A stretch of 18,429 nt of DNA from an uncultured Collinsella sp. (GTDB lineage: Bacteria; Actinomycetota; Coriobacteriia; Coriobacteriales; Coriobacteriaceae): assembly GCA_902475245.1 (NCBI GenBank), contig CABRYP010000038.1:1-18429 (forward strand), given 5' to 3'. The notes beneath the pieces were generated by a model that was not told the origin of the DNA, ran no database searches, and saw only the letters and a list, made by a program, of their open reading frames with translations. Both the position numbers and the translations under genes were made by a program. Shown here one piece after another: positions 13,020-18,429 of this stretch. Each line of letters opens with the position of its first letter. Positions within the stretch are counted from its first letter, which is position 1.

Positions 13020-14954
13020 CTAGTGCCCGCAGATGGCTTGGCGTATGAGGACAGCGTAGGTGTCGATTCCCGCCTGGGTGAGGTGTGTGCCGTCGTCGAC
13101 AAGGTATTCGCTGTGGCCCTCCGAGGCGCCGTTCCAGTCGATGACGCCGGCGTTGTCGTTTTGGGCACAGACGTCACGAATTGTCTGGTTATTGCGGTCC
13201 TGTAGCTCGAGCGGTACGCGCACGGTCACAAAGTAGATGGGCTTGCCGCCCACGGCATTAATCACGTCCTGCACCTGCTGGGGGTCGCGGATGAGGCCGT
13301 TGGTGCCAAGCGCGCAGATGACCACACTCGGGTCGTAGTTGGCGCTGTCCTGCGCATAGACATCCTGGAAGGTGTAGAACTGGCGGCTCACCACGCCGTC
13401 GATGTAGGCGTTGGGAAGAGCCGCCTGAATACCGGACTGTGCGCCCGCAGTGACCGAGTCGCCGATCATGAGCACGCGGGCATCGCAGGTTCCGGTTGCC
13501 TCGTCGTAGGTAAAGCTCTTCCAGTCCAAGTTCTTGGGGACCTTTTCGGCGATAGGCCCTTCTTTGGGTTTTTGCTTGGTGGCGTCATCGGATGCGGTGT
13601 CGCTGGGCTGGGAATCTTTACCGGATGCGGGCTCGGCGCCCTTGTCGTTGACTCCGTCGTCCTGGGACGAGGTCGCGTTCTGGGCAAGCTCGGGACGGAG
13701 TTGCTCGGCGCGGGCGGTGGCGATGCCTGCCCAGTCAAGCGGCGCAAAGGCAAGTGCGGCGACGCATGCGGCGCCAAGCGCGGGGAGCACCATGGCGGGC
13801 GCGAGGACGTGCTTTCTTGCCGTGCTGTCCTGTTGGGCCGGCTTGTGGGACCAAGGACGTTCGACTAGGCGATAGAAAATCTCGGCTACCGCAAGAATCA
13901 GTACAAGCTGTAATACCTGCTCCCACCAGGCGATGCGGGTAGTGCGGGTTGCGGGGTTCATAAGAAGCAGTAGGGGATAGTGCACCAGATAGACCGAGAA
14001 CGAGCGCTGACCCAGCCAGACGAGCGGCTTGACCGACAACAGGCGACGCACGATGCACTCCGTATTCTGCACGCAGATGATGAGGAGTCCGGTGACGAGG
14101 GCAAGCAGCAAAAAGCCGCCGCGGTAGAGCCAGGCGCTCTCTCCGGTCAGCATGAGTGCGCCGGCTATAACGGCAACGAGCCACGCGACGGAGACCACGT
14201 TAACCTTCGAGATGCCCTTGTTGGCGCCGGGGATATGGATGTCACCGCTCAGCATCTCGCGCAGACGCGGCGCGGCGATGGCGGCTAAGGCTCCGCATAG
14301 AAGCTCGGCGGCACGGGCGTCGGTTCCGTAGTAGACGCGCGATGTGTCGGCGGTGGGATTAAACATGAGGACCATGGCTGCCGTCGATACAAGCGCGAAT
14401 GCGATCGTGATGCCGATGGCGGTGTTGCGCGACTTGGTTTTGCCGCACAGTGCCATAAGGATGACCGGCCATACCAGATAGAACTGCATAGTGACAGCGC
14501 AGAACCACAGGTGCGTGAGCGGCGAGGGGAGTCCCGCGGCGGCGAAATACGAGACGTTGCGGAAGATGTAGAACCAGTTGCTCAAAAAGAGTGCCGATGG
14601 CAGGGCGTCCTGCTGTACCTTAGGGAGTAGGCTCGGGGCCGCGATGTAGGTGGCGACGGCGGTAAGCGCGATGGTCACGACGATCGGCGGCATCATGCGC
14701 GCAATGCGGCGGCAGATATAGCGCGGGTACGAGAATCCGTCGCGTGCCGTGGCTCGCATAATGCTTTTGGTGGCGAGATAGCCACTCAGCGTAAAGAAGA
14801 GTGTAACGCCCAAAAAACCGCCGGTCAGGCGGCTGGGGCGAAGGTGATATAGGACGACGCCGGCGATGGCGAGGGCGCGGAGCCCGTCGAGCGCGACGAT
14901 GCGTTGGTTGCGTTGAGGCGCGGCATGTGCGGCGCCCGTGGGTGTGTTTTGCAT
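13020..14954 (-). CDS. Membrane acyltransferase 3 fused to an SGNH domain (OatA-like)
   Basis: The 644-residue protein has an N-terminal acyltransferase-3 domain (about residues 17-370) with some ten membrane segments. It begins RIVALDGLRALAIAGVVLYH, with His37 at the expected catalytic place. A Ser/Asp/Lys-rich linker (about 425-475) leads to an outer SGNH esterase-like domain. That domain has Ser500 in MIGDSVTAG, Asn552 in ALGTNG, and Asp621 and His624 in DDGTHLT. Proteins of this layout move acetyl groups across the membrane and place them on peptidoglycan or other surface sugars. The usual Glu before the QFY motif (E-x-QFY or EEQFY) is not seen; the segment reads AVTMQFYLVWP. The start at 14954 has GGAGG upstream. 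The acceptor sugar is unknown. Confidence 0.9.
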   Translation of the reverse strand: MQNTPTGAAHAAPQRNQRIVALDGLRALAIAGVVLYHLRPSRLTGGFLGVTLFFTLSGYLATKSIMRATARDGFSYPRYICRRIARMMPPIVVTIALTAVATYIAAPSLLPKVQQDALPSALFLSNWFYIFRNVSYFAAAGLPSPLTHLWFCAVTMQFYLVWPVILMALCGKTKSRNTAIGITIAFALVSTAAMVLMFNPTADTSRVYYGTDARAAELLCGALAAIAAPRLREMLSGDIHIPGANKGISKVNVVSVAWLVAVIAGALMLTGESAWLYRGGFLLLALVTGLLIICVQNTECIVRRLLSVKPLVWLGQRSFSVYLVHYPLLLLMNPATRTTRIAWWEQVLQLVLILAVAEIFYRLVERPWSHKPAQQDSTARKHVLAPAMVLPALGAACVAALAFAPLDWAGIATARAEQLRPELAQNATSSQDDGVNDKGAEPASGKDSQPSDTASDDATKQKPKEGPIAEKVPKNLDWKSFTYDEATGTCDARVLMIGDSVTAGAQSGIQAALPNAYIDGVVSRQFYTFQDVYAQDSANYDPSVVICALGTNGLIRDPQQVQDVINAVGGKPIYFVTVRVPLELQDRNNQTIRDVCAQNDNAGVIDWNGASEGHSEYLVDDGTHLTQAGIDTYAVLIRQAICGH

Positions 14955-15087
14955 CGATCTTCCTCCAATGTCGACCTAGCAGTCTAGCGCTCTGCGCGGA
15001 CAAAGGAAGGGGGTTCGTGCGGTTGAACAACATGCCGCGGGACGATGCTTCGCTACGCAAAAGCCGCACCTGCGTTGATGCTCAGCT

Positions 15088-15123
15088 GCCTATATAGAAA
15101 CGTTTCAGAACCTCTACATAGGC
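15088..15123. promoter_or_regulatory. Operator-like palindrome inside an inverted repeat, upstream of the acyltransferase gene
   Basis: GCCTATATAG (15088-15097) and CTACATAGGC (15114-15123) pair in 9 of 10 positions. At 15097-15106 lies the perfect palindrome GAAACGTTTC, like a LacI/GalR or CcpA-type site. On the minus strand TATATA (15091-15096) right next to it could be a -10 box for the acyltransferase gene. Otherwise the 234-bp gap 14955-15188 shows no gene. Confidence 0.45.
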
Positions 15124-15188
15124 AAAAACAACAACACAGATGCGGCAAAGATGCACAGACGGTTGAGCCTTTACGCGATGATGCTCGG

Positions 15189-15752
15189 CTACTTGGTCTT
15201 GGCAACCAGCAGCGGATCGCCAAGCTTGACGAGCGGATTGCCGCCGATAAGCGTGCCAGACTCGCCGACGTGGTCGATGCTCTTGAGGCGGTCGAGCTCA
15301 GAGACGATGACGGTCACGATGTCCTCGTGGCCGGCGGCCTTGATAGCGTCGCGGTCGAAGCTGATGAGCGGCTGGCCGGCCTTGACCGTGTCGCCCATCT
15401 CGACAAAGCGGGCAAAACCCTTGCCGTTCATTTCCACGGTGCCCAGGCCAACATGGATGAACACGCGAAGACCGTCCTCGGTGATCATGCCGATGGAGTG
15501 GTTGGTGACGGTGGTGGCGCCGATACGGCCGTTAGCGGGGGCGTAAATGGTGCCGGTAATGGGCTCGATGCCGTAGCCCTGGCCGAGCATGCCCGAGGCG
15601 ATGGTCTCGTCGGGAACATCACTCAGATTGACGAGCACACCGTTGACGGGAGCGTAGATGACGCCTTCGCGGGTGGCGAAGCTTGCTGCGGGCGGAACGG
15701 ACGCCTCGCCCGACGAAGTGAACGTGGACTTGAGCGAATCGAGCAGACCCAT
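15189..15752 (-). CDS. PTS glucose-type EIIA component
   Basis: This 187-residue protein is a stand-alone EIIA of the glucose (Crr) family. It has ITGTIYAPANGRIG near the middle, His85 in VTNHSIGM, and the phosphate-accepting His100 in VFIHVGLGTVEMNGKGF, followed by GDTVKAGQPLISFD. It takes phosphate from HPr and passes it to an EIIB domain of a sugar permease, and in many bacteria it also signals sugar status. No EIIBC gene is beside it, so it probably serves permeases encoded elsewhere. The start at 15752 has TTGGAGG six bases upstream; the extension to 15830 is rejected. Confidence 0.93.
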   Translation of the reverse strand: MGLLDSLKSTFTSSGEASVPPAASFATREGVIYAPVNGVLVNLSDVPDETIASGMLGQGYGIEPITGTIYAPANGRIGATTVTNHSIGMITEDGLRVFIHVGLGTVEMNGKGFARFVEMGDTVKAGQPLISFDRDAIKAAGHEDIVTVIVSELDRLKSIDHVGESGTLIGGNPLVKLGDPLLVAKTK

Positions 15753-15802
15753 AGATGCCTCCAACGTATCAGGCGCGCATGTTGCACGCGTGTGGTTTGC
15801 CG

Positions 15803-15812
15803 GAAACGTTTC
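15803..15812. promoter_or_regulatory. Operator-like palindrome GAAACGTTTC upstream of the EIIA gene
   Basis: This perfect 10-bp palindrome lies 50 bp before the EIIA start codon, and an identical one lies at 15097-15106. The sequence resembles sites of LacI/GalR-family regulators. A second GTTTCC (15819-15824) makes a wider, uneven dyad with GGAAAC (15802-15807). Confidence 0.5.
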
Positions 15813-15877
15813 GTACGTGTTTCCCAGCACGGTCAGCGCTCCTATTTTACGCTGCTTAACGATGGTCCTGAGCTGGG

Positions 15878-15905
15878 ATTATGTGATATATCAGTTGATG
15901 GCCAA
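15878..15905 (-). promoter_or_regulatory. Possible promoter of the EIIA gene
   Basis: On the minus strand TTGGCC (15900-15905) and CATAAT (15878-15883) are separated by 16 bp; the spacer contains the palindrome TGATATATCA (15884-15893). TAAAAT at 15844-15849 is another possible -10 box but has no matching -35. No clear plus-strand promoter for the hydrolase is seen in 15900-15998. Confidence 0.3.
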
Positions 15906-15998
15906 CTTATTGCGGGGGCGTTTCTGCGCCGCGGGTTCAAGTGGGGTACGCTAAGGTGCGAAAAACGAGTGCGCACGAATCGCACGGAGGGAGCACCT

Positions 15999-16898
15999 AT
16001 GATTATTGAGAACCATGCGCTGTGGGGCGAGGAGCCGACCGAGGATTATCCGGCGACGTTTACGTATCTGGGTGCCGAGCCGCTGCCCGATAAGCCCAAT
16101 GGCCGTCGCCCTGCCGTGATTATCTGCGGCGGAGGCGCGTTTACGCATATCGCTCCGCATGAGCAGGACCCGGTGGCGTTTGCATTTTTGGACCGCGGCT
16201 ACCAGGCCTTTGTGCTCAACTATGTGACGAGCGCCACGGGCGACGTGAGTTTTCCGCACCCGCAGGCAGACCTTGCCAAGATGGTTGCTACCGTGCGCGC
16301 CAACGCCGACGAGTGGCATGTCGATCCCAAGCGCGTGTGCATCGTGGGTTTCTCGGCGGGCGGCATGATCTGCGCTTCGCTGGCAACGCAGTGGAAGACT
16401 GGTCCCTTCGCGGGCCTGGCAGGGGCTCGCCCGGAGGATATTCGTCCCGACGCCGTGGTGCTGGGCTATCCGCTGCTTGACCTTGCCTATGTGCGTGATA
16501 TGCAGACGCGCGACCCGCGCATCGACCTGCGCGTGCCCAAGACGGGTGGCAAGACGGGGCGCGATTTGCTTAACGACTATCTGTCGATGGTGACGGGCGG
16601 CGAGGCGACCGACGAGCACCTGGCCGACATCTGCCCCACCACGCATGTTTCGCGTCAGATGCCCCCGACCTTTGTGTGGGGCGTGTCCGACGACAAAACG
16701 GCGCCGATCGCGCAGGTTTACCCGTTTGCGCAGCGCATGGCCGAGGAGGGTGTTGCATGCGAAATGCACGTCTTTGACCAGGGCGGTCACGGCCTTTCGC
16801 TCGGCAACGCCAATACCGCGGTCGACAACGAGGACAAGCAGGTTTCCGTCCGTCCCTGGATTCGCCTAGCCTTCCGCTTCCTGGAGCGCCATCTGTAA
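15999..16898 (+). CDS. Alpha/beta hydrolase (esterase/lipase family)
   Basis: The 299-residue protein has the alpha/beta-hydrolase layout of the esterase/acetylxylan-esterase group. An oxyanion-hole segment IICGGGAF (41-48) is followed by the nucleophile elbow GFSAGG with Ser119. An acid residue lies in VSDDKTAP (Asp231 or Asp232) and a histidine in GGHGL (His264). No signal peptide is present, so it acts inside the cell, probably on short acyl or sugar esters. The start at 15999 has GGAGG eight bases upstream; the frame continues upstream to 15045, but that part is antisense to the EIIA gene. It is the only clear plus-strand gene here and diverges from the EIIA gene. The substrate is not known. 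Confidence 0.92.
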   Translation: MIIENHALWGEEPTEDYPATFTYLGAEPLPDKPNGRRPAVIICGGGAFTHIAPHEQDPVAFAFLDRGYQAFVLNYVTSATGDVSFPHPQADLAKMVATVRANADEWHVDPKRVCIVGFSAGGMICASLATQWKTGPFAGLAGARPEDIRPDAVVLGYPLLDLAYVRDMQTRDPRIDLRVPKTGGKTGRDLLNDYLSMVTGGEATDEHLADICPTTHVSRQMPPTFVWGVSDDKTAPIAQVYPFAQRMAEEGVACEMHVFDQGGHGLSLGNANTAVDNEDKQVSVRPWIRLAFRFLERHL

Positions 16899-16922
16899 GA
16901 GGACGGACATCCCCTCAATAAC

Positions 16923-17004
16923 TTGCGGTGAAATAGTTCCTGTCCGGGGCATCAACCAGCCCATCCAGGAACTATTCCACCGCAACTTCGTTTTTGATGC
17001 CCCG
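16923..17004 (+). terminator. Interleaved inverted repeats behind the hydrolase gene
   Basis: TTGCGGTGAAATAGTTCCTG (16923-16942) and 16966-16985 are complementary in 19 of 20 positions, with CTTCGTTTTT directly behind on the plus strand, so it can terminate the hydrolase transcript. The loop holds CGGGGCATCAA (16945-16955), which is perfectly complementary to TTGATGCCCCG (16994-17004) behind the stem. The two pairings cross each other. Confidence 0.6.
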
Positions 17005-17007
17005 CCC

Positions 17008-17193
17008 GGAAACTGCATCCCGGTTTTGCCCTCGAAGGCGGGCCGCAGTTTCCCATAGGGCCTCGACTGGGAAAGTGCGTCCCGTTTCGGGCGGGGATTC
17101 CGGGTTGCATTTTCCGCAAGAGGCTTGTTTGGGAAACCATATCCCGTTTCGAGCCAGAATTCTGGCAGAGCGGCAAAATATCGGCTTCCGGCA
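17008..17193. repeat. Three degenerate 62-bp tandem units
   Basis: Units start at 17008, 17070 and 17132, each with GGAAA followed by nine bases and a TCCCG-type core (for example GGAAACTGCATCCCG and GGAAAGTGCGTCCCG). In the first two units GGAAACTGC or GGAAAGTGC pairs with GCAGTTTCC or GCATTTTCC at the same offset (37), so each unit is also a stem-loop. The third unit is more diverged. No coding frame is supported. The rest of the gap to 17290 holds a short palindrome, GTGCCGGCAC (17212-17221), and nothing else I can name. Confidence 0.6.
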
Positions 17194-17290
17194 GCTGGGG
17201 ACGTTCCTTAAGTGCCGGCACCCTGGGACACTCCCTGTATGATTCGCATGCTACGGAGGAAAGCGGATCATTTTGGGTGGCGGTAGTCGG

Positions 17291-18429
17291 CTATTTCAGC
17301 GTAATGCAGGATGCGAGGAGATCGCAGTACGTTTCTCCCGTGAAATCATAATTGATCCCAAGCGGGCGGTATCCATCCTGGACATATCCCCAGTAAGGTC
17401 CGCCGGACAGCACTACAGTCTTGCCCGATGACGTCTTTCCAATCGTCTTAGAGAAGGCGGTCTCTGCGCCGTGCGGCGATCCATCGGTTGCGTATACCGT
17501 AAAGTTCGCTTTCGAGGCAACATCTTGCGCTGTAACGTCATTGGCGGTAAGGGTGTCGGACGTCGTTTCGAATTTCAACCAATCCATGGGGAACCAGTCG
17601 GGGAGGACCATTGTAAAGTAGTCGGTTTCAAACGTCCTTGCCTGCCTTGCCTCCTCGGCTTTCTTGGCCTCTTCCTCCGCCTGGCGCCTTGCCTCCTCCT
17701 CGGCCTGCTTTGCCACCACGGCGTCGTCGCGGCGCTTGGTCGCGGCGGTCGCGAGCGCATCGGCGTCAATATTGAAGCCGGCCTTCTTGGCGCCCTCGTC
17801 CTCCTCGGCGTACTTCTTTGCCGCGGCGATCTGGTCGTCGGTCACTTCGGGCGCCTCGATCGGCTCCAGCGCCACGTCGCCCGCGTCAATGGTCTTCTTC
17901 TCGGCGGCCTTTTCGCCCAGCTTGATGTCGAGCTTGTCGGCGGGGACGGCGTAGATCGTGCCGTCGGCGGCGATGGGGGAGGCGGCGACCTCGACCTCGT
18001 AGCTTCCGCAGCGGAGCTCGACGCCCTCGCCGTCGCTGTCCACGTAGCGCACGGCGTCGACCTTCTTGCCACGCTCCTCCTTGCCCGTAATATGAACCGG
18101 CAGCCTGCTCGCTCCCGCCGAGGTGTCCCAGCCCTGGGCCGAGACGCTAAAGCGCACGGCGTGCTTCGCCGCGAGCGCCTCCTGTTCGGCCGCCTGTCGA
18201 GCCTGCTCGGGGGCGTAGACGCCGAAGTAGTAGCCGGCGCCGCCGCCCGCGGCGAGCAGCGCGGCCACGACGGCGGCGATCATGAGGGGTCTCTTTGAGC
18301 GCTTGGCCTTCGCCGGCGCCGGTGTAGTTGGCTGCGCCTCGGCTGCCGGGGCGGATTGAAAGCCGCCCTGCGATTGAACTGCGCCCCAATTCTTGGACGG
18401 GCTAATAAGCGGCCTACGCCGCACATAGG
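17291..18429 (-). CDS. Membrane-anchored protein with coiled coil, 5' end probably outside the window
   Basis: About 378 residues are visible. A Pro/Ala/Lys-rich cytoplasmic part is followed by one membrane segment at about residues 46-69 (PLMIAAVVAALLAAGGGAGY). An outer region of beta-like sequence (about 85-170) comes next, then a Glu/Ala/Lys-rich coiled coil (about 233-266, with AKQAEEEARRQAEEEAKKAE). A C-terminal domain of about 110 residues has FETDYFTMVLPDWF and two cysteines near the end (YCDLLASCITLK). The frame is open to the right edge, and the GTG at 18424 has no visible ribosome site, so the true start is probably beyond the window. Proteins of this layout often begin with a zinc ribbon; that cannot be checked here. 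I do not recognise the function; a cell-surface or sensory role is a guess. Confidence 0.75.
   Translation of the reverse strand, partial: YVRRRPLISPSKNWGAVQSQGGFQSAPAAEAQPTTPAPAKAKRSKRPLMIAAVVAALLAAGGGAGYYFGVYAPEQARQAAEQEALAAKHAVRFSVSAQGWDTSAGASRLPVHITGKEERGKKVDAVRYVDSDGEGVELRCGSYEVEVAASPIAADGTIYAVPADKLDIKLGEKAAEKKTIDAGDVALEPIEAPEVTDDQIAAAKKYAEEDEGAKKAGFNIDADALATAATKRRDDAVVAKQAEEEARRQAEEEAKKAEEARQARTFETDYFTMVLPDWFPMDWLKFETTSDTLTANDVTAQDVASKANFTVYATDGSPHGAETAFSKTIGKTSSGKTVVLSGGPYWGYVQDGYRPLGINYDFTGETYCDLLASCITLK

Noticed and set aside
12896..13177. N-terminal extension of asnS
   Set aside because: It overlaps the end of the acyltransferase gene, covers a good promoter, and reads as low-complexity Ser/Thr/Arg sequence unlike any synthetase.
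15045..15998. Long plus-strand open frame continuous with the hydrolase gene
   Set aside because: It is antisense to the well-supported EIIA gene and has no family features. The hydrolase has its own ATG with GGAGG at 15999.
16923..17004. Classic H-type pseudoknot with both stems complete
   Set aside because: An 8-nt linker cannot easily cross a 20-bp stem, so I report crossing inverted repeats with alternative folding rather than a firm pseudoknot.
17008..17193. CRISPR array
   Set aside because: The 62-bp units are diverged, with no identical repeats or unique spacers, and no cas genes are nearby.

Overview
This high-GC window looks like a chromosomal segment of a gut actinomycete of the class Coriobacteriia, most likely Collinsella. 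That placement is inferred from the character of the proteins (a DUF4179 anti-sigma protein with an ECF sigma factor, an alanine-rich membrane-anchored coiled-coil protein, a stand-alone glucose-type EIIA) and from the strong GGAGG-type ribosome sites. No database comparison was possible. Almost every gene is on the minus strand. The one clear plus-strand gene is an alpha/beta hydrolase at 15999-16898.

Layout from left to right. 1-54 is the end of an IS3-like element that continues out of the window. 195-1866 is a sigma factor / membrane anti-sigma pair with overlapping genes. 2099-4722 is a translationally coupled pair: a cytoplasmic ParB-like/BMP-domain fusion protein and a metallophosphoesterase. 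4815-5582 is an MscS channel, preceded by a possible 44-residue exported peptide. 5891-7353 is a complete 1463-bp IS3-family element with inverted repeats, orfA, orfB and an A7 frameshift site. 7381-10275 encodes a three-part ABC importer (ATPase, permease, lipoprotein binding protein), preceded by a WYL-domain regulator (10436-11224). 11480-12883 is asparaginyl-tRNA synthetase. 13020-14954 is an OatA-like membrane acyltransferase with an SGNH domain. 15189-15752 is a PTS EIIA. 17291 to the right edge is a membrane-anchored coiled-coil protein whose start is probably outside the window.

The most interesting content is between the genes. The left 7.4 kb carries a family of palindromes sharing a conserved loop (CCTGTCC on the plus strand, GGACAGG in the minus-strand RNA), usually placed at the 3' ends of genes where they could serve as terminators. 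Two related IS3-type elements have both landed inside copies of this palindrome. This resembles the habit of IS1397 and ISKpn1, IS3-family elements that insert into REP/BIME palindromes of enterobacteria. Both elements also carry a hairpin in which the terminal inverted repeat pairs with the transposase ribosome-binding site. On the right side, the 390-bp gap at 16899-17290 holds an interleaved pair of inverted repeats followed by about three degenerate 62-bp units whose 5' sequence resembles the ends of the IS elements. A 10-bp operator-like palindrome, GAAACGTTTC, precedes both the EIIA gene and the acyltransferase gene, which suggests shared control.
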